Source: DATGZH01 sp035297265
GTDB lineage: Bacteria; Actinomycetota; Acidimicrobiia; Acidimicrobiales; RAAP-2
DNA: 64,000 bases
NCBI GenBank assembly: GCA_035297265.1
Contig: DATGZH010000016.1
Coordinates: 4,392-68,391 of the forward strand
Reading direction: 5' to 3'
The notes beneath the pieces were generated by a model. That model was not told the DNA's origin and made no database searches. It saw nothing but the letters and a program-made list of their open reading frames with translations. Positions within the stretch are counted from its first letter, which is position 1, and each line of letters opens with the position of its first letter. The position numbers and the translations under genes were made by a program. This document shows positions 33,708 to 44,439 of this stretch, piece after piece.

Positions 33708-35342
33708 GTGCAGCGTCGGATGACGAAGTCGACGGTCGACCGGGCCGCGGCGTCCTTCGACGTGCTCGTGCTCGGCAGCGGGGTGGCCGGACTCTCGGCG
33801 GCCGTCCGTCTGGCCGGGTCGGGTCGGGTGGCCGTCCTCACGAAGGGCGAGCTCTCCCAGTCGGCCACCCGTTGGGCCCAGGGCGGCGTGGCCGCGGTGC
33901 TCGGCGGCGACGAGGACTCGACGGACCTCCACCTGGCCGACACGTTGGCCGCCGGCGCGGGTCTCTGTGACGAGGACGCCGTGCGGGTCCTCGTGGACGA
34001 GGGTCCTGACCGGGTGCGCGAACTCATCGCCATGGGCGCCGAGTTCGACCGGGAGGCGTCGGGCGGCCTGGCGCTCGCCCGCGAGGGTGGGCACTCCCGC
34101 CCCCGGGTGGTCCACGCCGGCGGGGCGGCGACCGGTGTCGAGGTCGAGCGGGCCCTCGTCGAGGAGGCCCGGGCCCTGGCCAACGCCGTCCTCGAGCGAT
34201 GGTTCGCCTTCGACCTCATCTGCGAGGGCGGCCGTTGCCGCGGGGTCTGGGCCCTCCCCCCGGACGGCGAGAAGGTGGCGGTGCGGGCCGAGCACGTGGT
34301 GCTCGCCACCGGCGGGGCCGGCCAGCTCTTCGCGGTGACCACCAACCCGTCGGAGGCCACCGGTGACGGCGTGGCCATGGCCCTCCGGGCCGGGGTGCCC
34401 GTGGCCGACGTCGAGTTCATGCAGTTCCACCCGACCGCCCTCCACCACCCGGCCATGCCCCGGCCGCTCCTGTCCGAGGCCCTGCGGGGCCACGGGGCGC
34501 TGCTCCGCGACAGCCGGGGGAAGCGCTTCGTCGACGAGCTGGCGCCGCGCGACGTGGTCAGCCGGGCCATGGCCGCGGTGATGGCCGAACAGGGCGTCGA
34601 GCACCTCTGGCTCGACGCCACCGGCCTCGAGCGTTTCGACCAGCGCTTCCCGACCATCGCCGCGTCCCTCTCGGCCATCGGTCTCGACCCGGCCACCGAC
34701 TGGCTCCCGATCGCCCCGGCCGCCCACCACCTCGCGGGTGGCGTCGTCACCGACCTCTTCGGGGCGACGGCCCTGCCCGGGCTCTGGGCGGCCGGCGAGG
34801 TCGCCTGCACCGGCGTGCACGGGGCCAACCGCCTGGCTTCCAACTCGCTCCTCGAGGGCATGGTCTTCGGGGCCCGACTCGCCGAGCGGGTGGCCGCCGG
34901 GGTCGACGGTCCGAGCGTCACCGGAGCCCTCCGGCCGATCCTGGCGCCCGGCGTCGGGGAGGACGAAGGGGTGATCGGGGCCCGGGCCATGCCGCCGCTC
35001 CCGCCGCCGGCCGTCGTCGGGCCGACCGGGCAGGACGACGACCACAAGGAGCGTGACCGCTTGCAGCGGGCCATGACCGCCGGGGCCGGCGTCGTGCGTT
35101 CGGCCACCTCCTTGGCCGGGGCGAGCGCCGTCGTCGACGAGGTGCTCGGGCGTCTCGAGGTACCGCCGACCTCGGCCGGACGCGGCGAGCTCGTCAACCT
35201 CAGCACCCTGGCCCGCGCCCTCCTCGCCTCGGCGACGGCGCGCGAGGAGACCCGCGGCTCGCACTGCCGAGAGGAGTTCGACCACGCCGCGCCGGCGTGG
35301 CGCTGCCGGCTGGTGCACGGCCGCGCCCGGGAGGTGCCGTGA
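33708..35342 (+). CDS. nadB: L-aspartate oxidase (NadB)
   Basis: A 544-aa flavoprotein that oxidises L-aspartate to iminoaspartate in de novo NAD synthesis. FAD motif VLVLGSGVAGLSAAVRLA is near residue 19, SATRWAQGGVAAV near 52, FHPTALHHP near 241, and GANRLASNSLLEGMVFGARL near 373 marks the succinate dehydrogenase/NadB flavoprotein family. GTG start; an in-frame ATG lies 4 codons later. Its stop overlaps nadC. Quinolinate synthase (nadA), its pathway partner, is absent nearby. Confidence 0.95.
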   Translation: MQRRMTKSTVDRAAASFDVLVLGSGVAGLSAAVRLAGSGRVAVLTKGELSQSATRWAQGGVAAVLGGDEDSTDLHLADTLAAGAGLCDEDAVRVLVDEGPDRVRELIAMGAEFDREASGGLALAREGGHSRPRVVHAGGAATGVEVERALVEEARALANAVLERWFAFDLICEGGRCRGVWALPPDGEKVAVRAEHVVLATGGAGQLFAVTTNPSEATGDGVAMALRAGVPVADVEFMQFHPTALHHPAMPRPLLSEALRGHGALLRDSRGKRFVDELAPRDVVSRAMAAVMAEQGVEHLWLDATGLERFDQRFPTIAASLSAIGLDPATDWLPIAPAAHHLAGGVVTDLFGATALPGLWAAGEVACTGVHGANRLASNSLLEGMVFGARLAERVAAGVDGPSVTGALRPILAPGVGEDEGVIGARAMPPLPPPAVVGPTGQDDDHKERDRLQRAMTAGAGVVRSATSLAGASAVVDEVLGRLEVPPTSAGRGELVNLSTLARALLASATAREETRGSHCREEFDHAAPAWRCRLVHGRAREVP

Positions 35343-36220
35343 CGGGCGCCGATCCGGCTGCACCCCTCGACCTGCACCCGCCGTGGCCGGCGGTGCGCAC
35401 CGCGGTGGCCCGGGCCCTCGAAGAGGACCTCCTCCCGCTCGGCGACCTCTCGGCCGCCCTCGTACCCGACTCGGCCCGCGCCACCCTCGCCCTCGTGGCC
35501 CGGGTGGACGGCGTGGTGGCCGGCCAGCGCTGCGTGGAGGAGACCTACGCCCAGCTCGACCACTCGGTGGCCGTCGTCTGGTACCGCCCCGACGGCAGCC
35601 GGGTCGGGCCGGGCGACGTCGTGGCCGACCTCGAGGGGCCGCTGCGCCCCCTGCTCTCCGGCGAGCGCACCGCGCTCAACTTCTGCGGGCAGCTCTCGGG
35701 GGTGGCCAGCCTCACCCGGCGCTTCGTCGACGCGGTGGCCTCGGTGGACGCCCACGTCCGGGTCCTCGACACGAGGAAGACCGTGCCCGGCCTGCGGGCG
35801 CTGCAGAAGGCGGCGGTGCGGGCCGGCGGTGGCCACAACCACCGGGGGAACCTCTCGGACGCCGTGCTCGTGAAGGACAACCACCTCGGTGCGCTCGGCG
35901 TGGCCGAGGCCGTGCGGCAGGCCCGGGCGGCCTGGCCCGGCCGGCTGGTCGAGGTGGAGTGCGACCGGGCCGAGCAGGTGGAGGAGGCCTGCCGGGCCGG
36001 GGCGACGACCGTGCTCCTCGACAACATGACACCCGAGCAGGCCGCCGACTGCGTGAAGCTCGCCCGGGCCGTCTCGCCTGACGTGCTCGTCGAGGTGTCG
36101 GGCAACGTCTCGCTCGAGACCGCCCCCGCCTACGCCGCGGCCGGCGTCGACCTCCTCTCGGTCGGCGCGCTCACCCACTCGGCCCCCACGCTCGACGTGG
36201 GCCTCGACCTGCGCAGCTGA
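35339..36220 (+). CDS. nadC: Nicotinate-nucleotide diphosphorylase (carboxylating), NadC
   Basis: A 293-aa quinolinate phosphoribosyltransferase, making nicotinate mononucleotide from quinolinate and PRPP. Motifs: ALEEDLLPLGDLSA near residue 25, ERTALNFCGQLSGVA near 110, DTRKTVPGLRALQK near 145, GGGHNHRGNLSDAVLVKDNH near 165 and EVECDRAEQVEEA near 203. The GTG at 35339 overlaps the nadB stop as GTGA, which decides the start. Confidence 0.95.
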   Translation: MTGADPAAPLDLHPPWPAVRTAVARALEEDLLPLGDLSAALVPDSARATLALVARVDGVVAGQRCVEETYAQLDHSVAVVWYRPDGSRVGPGDVVADLEGPLRPLLSGERTALNFCGQLSGVASLTRRFVDAVASVDAHVRVLDTRKTVPGLRALQKAAVRAGGGHNHRGNLSDAVLVKDNHLGALGVAEAVRQARAAWPGRLVEVECDRAEQVEEACRAGATTVLLDNMTPEQAADCVKLARAVSPDVLVEVSGNVSLETAPAYAAAGVDLLSVGALTHSAPTLDVGLDLRS

Positions 36221-36222
36221 AC

Positions 36223-37074
36223 GTGCTCCTCGCCATCGACGTGGGCAACACCGAGACCGTGATCGGCCTCTACCGCCTCGGGGAGGAGGACCCCACCGTC
36301 GCGCTCGCCGAGGCCGGCGTGGGCTTCGGCATCGGCGCCGAGGACCAGCCGTCGCGCGGCCTCACCCACCACTGGCGGCTCTCGACCGTGCCCGACCGCA
36401 CGCCCGACGAGCACGCCGTGCTCCTCACGCAGCTCCTCGACCTCGAGGGCCTCGACATCGCCAGCACGGTGACCGGCATGGCCGTGAGCTCGTCGGTGCC
36501 GGCGGTGACCGGCGAGCTGCGGCAGATGGCCAGCCGCTGGTTCAAGGACATCCCGTGCGTGGTCGTCGGCCCCGGGGTGAAGAGCGGCCTCCCCATCCTC
36601 TACGACAACCCGAAGGAGGTCGGGGCCGACCGGGTGGCCAACGCGGTGGGCGCGTTCGACCTCTACGGCGGCCCCTGCATCGTCGTCGACCTCGGTACGG
36701 CGACCACATTCGACGCCATCTCGGCCGCCGGCGAGTACCTCGGCGGCGCCATCACGCCCGGCGTGGCCATCAGCCTCGAGGCGCTGTTCCAGCACGCCGC
36801 GGCGCTCCGGCGGGTGGAGCTCGTCGAGCCCCGCGACGTGATCGGGCGCTCCACGGTGGAGTCCATCCAGTCCGGGGCGCTCTACGGGTTCGCCGCCCAG
36901 GTCGACGGCCTCTGCCGGCGCATCATGGCCGAGCTCGGGCCGTCGACCGTCGTGGCCACCGGCGGGCTGTCGGACCTCATCGCCCCCTACGCCGAGACGA
37001 TCGAGCACATCGAGCCGTGGCTCACGCTCCACGGCCTCCGCATCGTCTACGGCCGCAACATCGCCGGCGCGTGA
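36223..37074 (+). CDS. coaX: Type III pantothenate kinase (CoaX)
   Basis: A 283-aa kinase of the ASKHA fold, phosphorylating pantothenate as the first CoA step. LLAIDVGNTETVIGLY opens the protein, GADRVANAVGAF is near residue 134, VVDLGTATTFDAIS near 155 and GGAITPGVAISLEALF near 172. A 20-residue insert (about 25-45) is not typical of the family. GTG start 2 bases after the nadC stop; its own stop overlaps lysS. Confidence 0.95.
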   Translation: MLLAIDVGNTETVIGLYRLGEEDPTVALAEAGVGFGIGAEDQPSRGLTHHWRLSTVPDRTPDEHAVLLTQLLDLEGLDIASTVTGMAVSSSVPAVTGELRQMASRWFKDIPCVVVGPGVKSGLPILYDNPKEVGADRVANAVGAFDLYGGPCIVVDLGTATTFDAISAAGEYLGGAITPGVAISLEALFQHAAALRRVELVEPRDVIGRSTVESIQSGALYGFAAQVDGLCRRIMAELGPSTVVATGGLSDLIAPYAETIEHIEPWLTLHGLRIVYGRNIAGA

Positions 37075-38474
37075 CCGACCTCCCGTCGCGCTTCGAGCGC
37101 ACCGCCACGGCGGCCGAGGTGACGGCCCGCTACGCCCATCTCGGCCCGGGTGAGGAGTCGGGCGACGAGGTGGCGGTGGCCGGTCGGGTCATGCTCATGC
37201 GGCCGCAGGGCCGCCTGGCGTTCGCCGAGTTGCGCGACTCGAGCGGCGCCGTCCAGCTCTTCGCGTTGGCCGCCCACACCGAACGCTTCGACGAGTTCAC
37301 CCGCCTCCGCCTCGGTGACTGGGTGGGGTCCCGGGGCGAGGTCGTGCGCACCCGGCGGGGCGAGCTGTCGGTCAAGGTCCGGCACTTCGATCTCCTCGCC
37401 GAGGCCCGTCGTTCGTTCGGCGACAAGTGGCGAGGTGTGAGCGACGTCGAGACGCGCTTCCGCCAGCGCGAGGTGGACCTCTGGGCCAACGAACGGAGCC
37501 GTCATGTGCTCCTCCTGCGCAGCCGGCTCGTGCAGCGGCTGCGCGAGCGCCTGTGGGCCGAGGGCTTCGTGGAGGTGGAGACACCGATCCTCCACCCGGT
37601 GCCCTCCGGCGGCGACGCCCGGCACTTCACGACCCGCCACCTCGCGCTCGACGCCGACTTCTACCTGCGCGTGGCGCCCGAGCTCTACCTGAAGCGGCTC
37701 GTCGTCGGGGGCTTCGAGAAGGTCTTCGAGATCGGCCGGCTGTTCCGCAACGAAGGGCTCTCGCCGCGCCACAACCCCGAGTTCACGACGGTCGAGCTCT
37801 ACCAGGCCTACGCCGACTACGTCGACCTCATGGCGCTCGTGGAACAACTTGTGGCCAGTCTCGCCACCGATCTCCTCGGCACCACCCGTCTCACCTACCA
37901 GGGGCGGGAGCTCGACCTCACACCGCCGTGGCGTCGGGCCACGATGGCCGAGCTCGTGAGCGAATCGGTCGGCGTGCCCGTGTCGGTGCACAGCGACCCG
38001 GCCGAGCTGGCCCGCCTCCTGCGGGCGGCCGGCGGCGATCCGGCGCCCGGGTGGGGACCGGGCAAGCTGCTCGCCGAGCTCTACGAGCAGACGACCGAGA
38101 GCAAGCTCTTCGACCCGGTCTTCGTCCGCGACTACCCGACCGAGGTCTCGCCCCTCGCCCGCCCCCACCCGGCGGACCCGGCGCTCGTGGAGCGGTTCGA
38201 GGCCATCGTGGCCGGCCGCGAGCTCGTCAACGCCTTCAGCGAGCTCACCGACCCCGACGAGCAGCGGGCCCGGCTGGAGGCCCAGGCCGCGGCGCGGGCC
38301 GCCGGCGACGAGGAGGCCATGGCCCTCGACGAGCCGTTCCTCAGGGCCCTCGAGCACGGCCTCCCCCCGACGGCCGGCCTCGGCCTCGGGATCGACCGCC
38401 TGACCATGCTCTTCACCGACTCGGCCAACATCCGCGAGGTGATCGCCTTCCCGACGCTCCGGCCCGAGCGCTGA
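37071..38474 (+). CDS. lysS: Lysyl-tRNA synthetase, class II (LysS)
   Basis: A 467-aa class II synthetase. The N-terminal OB-fold (about residues 25-130) includes VAGRVMLMRPQGRLAFAELRD. Motif 2 FEIGRLFRNEGLSPRHNPEF is near 222, and motif 3 GLGLGIDRLTMLFTDS near 440. It charges tRNA-Lys in the cytoplasm. The GTG start overlaps the coaX stop. It is slightly shorter than the usual about 500 residues at the N-terminus. It ends the long vitamin/cofactor run. Confidence 0.96.
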   Translation: MTDLPSRFERTATAAEVTARYAHLGPGEESGDEVAVAGRVMLMRPQGRLAFAELRDSSGAVQLFALAAHTERFDEFTRLRLGDWVGSRGEVVRTRRGELSVKVRHFDLLAEARRSFGDKWRGVSDVETRFRQREVDLWANERSRHVLLLRSRLVQRLRERLWAEGFVEVETPILHPVPSGGDARHFTTRHLALDADFYLRVAPELYLKRLVVGGFEKVFEIGRLFRNEGLSPRHNPEFTTVELYQAYADYVDLMALVEQLVASLATDLLGTTRLTYQGRELDLTPPWRRATMAELVSESVGVPVSVHSDPAELARLLRAAGGDPAPGWGPGKLLAELYEQTTESKLFDPVFVRDYPTEVSPLARPHPADPALVERFEAIVAGRELVNAFSELTDPDEQRARLEAQAAARAAGDEEAMALDEPFLRALEHGLPPTAGLGLGIDRLTMLFTDSANIREVIAFPTLRPER

Positions 38475-38493
38475 CGCCAGCGACGGCGGGGCC

Positions 38494-38517
38494 GACCCGG
38501 TCGGTGGAGCCCGGGTC
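38494..38517 (+). terminator. Terminator-like hairpin after lysS
   Basis: GACCCGG, a 10-base loop and CCGGGTC pair 20 bases after the lysS stop. No T-run. Taken with the change in gene type that follows, it plausibly ends the cofactor operon. Confidence 0.4.
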
Positions 38518-38662
38518 GAACGACGCCGTCACCTCACGCGGCAGCCCGCCAGTTGCGAATCCCGCCGGACCGCCCGCTGCTCGGAGAGGTGGGGCCGCTT
38601 CCCGGGGCCGCCAGAGCGGACGAGGCACGCGAGCGTTTCGACGGCGCCGCTTCGAGCGAGCC

Positions 38663-38692
38663 GTCCCTCACCGATCCCTCACATCTCCCTCA
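38663..38692 (+). promoter_or_regulatory. Three TCCCTCAC repeats at exact 11-bp period
   Basis: TCCCTCAC occurs at 38663-38670, 38674-38681 and 38685-38692, an 11-base period that puts every copy on the same face of the helix. Such direct repeats are typical binding sites of OmpR/PhoP-type response regulators. They lie about 80-110 bases upstream of the small secreted protein gene. No regulator is identified. The remainder of 38518-38773 holds no recognisable gene. Confidence 0.5.
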
Positions 38693-38773
38693 CGGCCGCC
38701 ACACGCCGCCGTGGGAGAACGGTGGTGAACACGAGCGGGCCGCCGGTCCGCCACCCGTCGGAGGGAGAACGAG

Positions 38774-39178
38774 ATGTTGCGCAAGGTCCTCGCCGGAACG
38801 GCGCTGAGCGGGCTACTGGCGCTCGGGACCGTCACCGCGGCCTCGGCCGCCACCACCAGCGGCCCGGGCGCGTCGGGTGGTGGCAACAAGGCCGCCAACA
38901 AGGCCCACTTCTGCTCGGTGCGGGCGCCCAAGGTGCTGGCCCGCATCCAGAAGTACGACACGGCCTACCCGGGTCGGCTGCAGAAGGCCGAAGCCCGGTT
39001 GCAGGCGGCCCAGCAGCAGGGCAACACGACCCTCGCCCAGAAGATCCAGGCCCACATCCAAAAGGCCGAGGCCCGCCACACCAAGGTGGCCTCGCTGCAG
39101 CAGAAGATCGAGACGGCCTGCCCCGGCGCCACCGCCGGTTCGTCGTCGGGCTCCTCGGGCAGCACGACGACTACCTAG
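38774..39178 (+). CDS. Small secreted helical protein of unknown function
   Basis: A 134-aa exported protein with a clear Sec signal (MLRKVLAGTALSGLLALG then TVTAASA as the cleavage region). The mature part is mostly charged, Ala/Gln-rich helix (KAEARLQAAQQQGNTTLAQK and QAHIQKAEARHTKV) framed by two cysteines (HFCSV, TACPG) that could form a disulfide. It ends in a Ser/Gly/Thr tail. No family is recognised. GGAGGGAG precedes the ATG. Repeats upstream suggest dedicated regulation. Confidence 0.8.
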   Translation: MLRKVLAGTALSGLLALGTVTAASAATTSGPGASGGGNKAANKAHFCSVRAPKVLARIQKYDTAYPGRLQKAEARLQAAQQQGNTTLAQKIQAHIQKAEARHTKVASLQQKIETACPGATAGSSSGSSGSTTTT

Positions 39179-39224
39179 TTCTTCGAATCGAGCGTTCCGC
39201 CGGCTCGTCCCTGCCGGATCCCCA

Positions 39225-39255
39225 CCTCCGGCCCGGCCCAGTGCCGGGCCGGAGG
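39225..39255. terminator. Strong bidirectional terminator-like hairpin
   Basis: CCTCCGGCCCGGC, a 5-base loop and GCCGGGCCGGAGG make a perfect 13-bp stem between the convergent secreted-protein and polyprenyl-synthase genes. It lacks a T-run but is the most stable hairpin in the region. Confidence 0.65.
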
Positions 39256-39296
39256 GGCGCGGAGAGCGGCGCGCCAGGAGTGGTCGCGCCGGGTGA

Positions 39297-40271
39297 TCAG
39301 CCGGGCAAGCCGTCGAGGAACGAGACGGCGAGACGCTGCAGGCCCTCGGCGAGGGCCGGCGAGTCGACCCCCGCAGTGGCCGACGCGGCCTCCTCGGCGT
39401 AGCGGCGTCCCTCGGCCACCGTGGCCGCCAGGCCGGGTGACGCCGCCACCACCTCGCGGGCCTTGTCCCGCTCCGGCTGGCCGAGCGGGTGGCCGAGCAT
39501 CGTCTGCAGCTCGGGTCCGGTGTCGGGGTCCTCCAGTGCGAGCAGCACCGGCAACGTGTAGATGCCCTCGGCGAGATCCTGGCCGGCCGGCTTGCCGAGC
39601 TCGCCGTCCTGGGCGATGACGTCGAGCACGTCGTCGCGCAGCTGGAACATCATCCCGAGGCAGCGCCCGTAGTCGGTGAGGGCCTCGACCTCAGCGGCGG
39701 GCGAGCCACCGGTGAGGGCGCCGATGCGGCAGGAGGCCGACATGAGGGCGGCGGTCTTGCCGGCGATGGCCGCGTAGTAGTCGTCCTTCGTCCGGGTGAC
39801 CTGGAACGAGGACCGCACCTCGGCCACCTGCCCCTGGCAGAGCCGCCCGAGGGTGTGGGCGAGGAGCGAGGCGATCTCGGTGCCCAGCTCCGCGGCGATG
39901 GCCGCCGAGCGGGCGAGGAGGTAGTCGCCGGCCACGATGGCCACGAGGTTGCCGAACCGGCTGTTCACGCTCTCGACGTTGCGCCGGACCGTGGCCTCGT
40001 CGATCACGTCGTCGTGGTAGAGCGACGCGAGGTGGACGAGCTCCACCGACACCCCGCCGAGGAGGTCCCGCTCGCTCGCCTCCCGCGCCCCGCCGGTCGC
40101 CGCGGCGATGGCGAGGAGGGGGCGGAGGCGCTTGCCGCCCGCGTTGACGAGGTGCGTGGTCACCTCGTCCAAGAACGCGTCACCGGTCGTCACCGACGTG
40201 GCGAGCAGCGGCTCGAGGCGGACGAGATCCTGGTCGAGATGGGGAAGACCGAGCGCCTCGGAGGGGTTCAC
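39297..40271 (-). CDS. Polyprenyl diphosphate synthase (long-chain trans-prenyltransferase)
   Basis: A 324-aa all-helical isoprenoid chain-elongation enzyme. The first aspartate-rich motif is LASLYHDDVIDEATVRRN, the second MMFQLRDDVLDV, with GGKRLRPLLAI near the N-terminus. The first motif has the D-D-x-x-D spacing typical of long-chain synthases that make quinone side chains (hepta- to decaprenyl), so a menaquinone role is likely; product length cannot be fixed from sequence here. A GTG at 40271 gives the family length. It is divergent from clpC. Confidence 0.88.
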   Translation of the reverse strand: MNPSEALGLPHLDQDLVRLEPLLATSVTTGDAFLDEVTTHLVNAGGKRLRPLLAIAAATGGAREASERDLLGGVSVELVHLASLYHDDVIDEATVRRNVESVNSRFGNLVAIVAGDYLLARSAAIAAELGTEIASLLAHTLGRLCQGQVAEVRSSFQVTRTKDDYYAAIAGKTAALMSASCRIGALTGGSPAAEVEALTDYGRCLGMMFQLRDDVLDVIAQDGELGKPAGQDLAEGIYTLPVLLALEDPDTGPELQTMLGHPLGQPERDKAREVVAASPGLAATVAEGRRYAEEAASATAGVDSPALAEGLQRLAVSFLDGLPG

Positions 40272-40420
40272 CGACGAGCACGATAGGCCACGGCCAGGCA
40301 GGTGCGACAGCCCGGACCTGGACCTTCCGGGGCCGGGAGCGCCCGTTCCAGGCGCGGCCATAGCTGACAGGTGCTCCCTGTACACTGCTCTCAGGACAAG
40401 CCGATACGGAGGGCGGGCCA

Positions 40421-42937
<2,517 letters not shown>

Positions 42938-42996
42938 CCTGCCCAGGCGCCCCGCTGGGCGCCGATTGTCACACCTCGTCCGTAACGTGCCCGGGC

Positions 42997-44439
42997 ATGG
43001 GCGCGGGTGCGGTCACGTACGGCTGTGCCGCCTGCGGGGCGGCGGCGAGGCGCTGGTCCGGCCGCTGCTCGTCCTGCGGCGCCTGGAACAGCCTCGAGCC
43101 GCTCTCCGGGCAGAGCCCCGGCCCGACGGCGGCCCCGGTGCCGCTGGCCGAGGTGGACCCGGGCCTCGCCCGGGCGAGGCCGACCGGCCTCACCGAGGTG
43201 GACCGGGTGCTCGGCGGCGGGCTCCTGCCCGGCTCGGTCACCCTCCTCTACGGCGAACCCGGCGTCGGGAAGTCGACGCTCCTCCTCCAGGTGCTCATGG
43301 CCATGGCCGCCCGGGGCGACCGGGTGCTGCTCGTGTCGGCCGAGGAGTCGGCGGCCCAGGTGCGGGCCCGGGCCGAGCGGCTGGGGGCTCTGTCGCCCGG
43401 GCTCCTCGTCTCGGCCACCCCTGACGCGGCCGCCGCGGCCGCGGCGGTGGACTCGGCCGGGCCCGAGCTCGTGGTCGTGGACTCCGTGCAGACGTTGGCC
43501 GACCCGACGGCCGCCGGGCCCCCGGGGAGCCTCGCCCAGGTGCGGGCCTGCGCCGACCGGCTGGTGCGGCTGGCCAAGGGGGCGGGCGTGCCGCTCGTGC
43601 TCGTCGGCCAGGTGACCAAGGGGGGCGACCTCGCCGGCCCCCGGGCCCTCGAGCACCTCGTCGACACGGTGGTGACCTTCGAGGGCGACCGCCACCACGC
43701 GCTGCGCTGCCTGCGGGCGGTGAAGCACCGCTTCGGCACGACGGGGGAGATCGGGCTCTTCGAGATGGGCGAGGGCGGACTGACCGTCCTCGACGACCCC
43801 GCCAAGCTGCTCCTCGGCGACCGCCACGCTGACGTACCGGGCTCGGCCGTGACCGCCCTCCTCGAGGGGCGCCGTCCCCTCCTCGTCGAGCTGCAGGCCC
43901 TCGTGCTCGCCGGCGGGGGCACGAGGCGGCGGAGCGGGGTCGGCGTGGACGCCGCCCGCCTGGCCGCGCTGCTCGCGGTGCTCGAGTGCCGGGCCCACCT
44001 GGCGCTCGGGGCCGACGACGTGTTCGTGTCGGCGGCGGGCGGCCTGCGGGCGGCCGAGCCCGCGGCCGACCTCGCCCTCTCCCTCGCCGTGGCCTCGGCC
44101 AAGACCGGTCGGCCGCTCCCCGACGGCCTCGTCGTCCTCGGGGAGGTGGGACTGGCCGGCGAGGTGCGCCAGGTCCCCGGCACCCCCCGCCGGCTGGCCG
44201 AGGCGGCGAGGCTGGGCTTCACCCGGGCCCTCGTGCCCGAGGCCACCCTGCCGGTGTCGGGCCTGGAGCTCCTCCCCGTGGGCACCCTGGCCGAGGCCCT
44301 CGCGGCCGTCCTGGCCGGCGGCCCGGCCGAGGACCGCTCAGGTCCGGAAGGGCCGGGGCCCCCCGAAGTGGTCGAAGAGGGCCGTGCGGGCCGCGTACAG
44401 GCCGCACATGCCGTGCACGCCGCCCCCCGGCGGCGTTGA
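42997..44439 (+). CDS. radA: DNA repair protein RadA
   Basis: A 480-aa RecA-like recombination ATPase. An N-terminal zinc finger YGCAACG...GRCSSCGAW (residues 8-30) precedes Walker A YGEPGVGKSTLLLQ near 87. The RadA-specific K-N-R-F-G motif reads K-H-R-F-G (residues 243-247), a visible deviation. A Lon-like C-terminal domain extends to about 445. The last 34 residues overlap the 3' end of the opposite-strand oxidoreductase gene and look like unselected extension. ATG start. In many actinobacteria radA is next to disA; here 8 kb of signalling genes separate them. Confidence 0.94.
   Translation: MGAGAVTYGCAACGAAARRWSGRCSSCGAWNSLEPLSGQSPGPTAAPVPLAEVDPGLARARPTGLTEVDRVLGGGLLPGSVTLLYGEPGVGKSTLLLQVLMAMAARGDRVLLVSAEESAAQVRARAERLGALSPGLLVSATPDAAAAAAAVDSAGPELVVVDSVQTLADPTAAGPPGSLAQVRACADRLVRLAKGAGVPLVLVGQVTKGGDLAGPRALEHLVDTVVTFEGDRHHALRCLRAVKHRFGTTGEIGLFEMGEGGLTVLDDPAKLLLGDRHADVPGSAVTALLEGRRPLLVELQALVLAGGGTRRRSGVGVDAARLAALLAVLECRAHLALGADDVFVSAAGGLRAAEPAADLALSLAVASAKTGRPLPDGLVVLGEVGLAGEVRQVPGTPRRLAEAARLGFTRALVPEATLPVSGLELLPVGTLAEALAAVLAGGPAEDRSGPEGPGPPEVVEEGRAGRVQAAHAVHAAPRRR

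Noticed and set aside
40364..40386. A sigma70 promoter for clpC (CTGACA and TACACT)
   Set aside because: The spacer is only 11 bases; the -10-like box alone is not enough.
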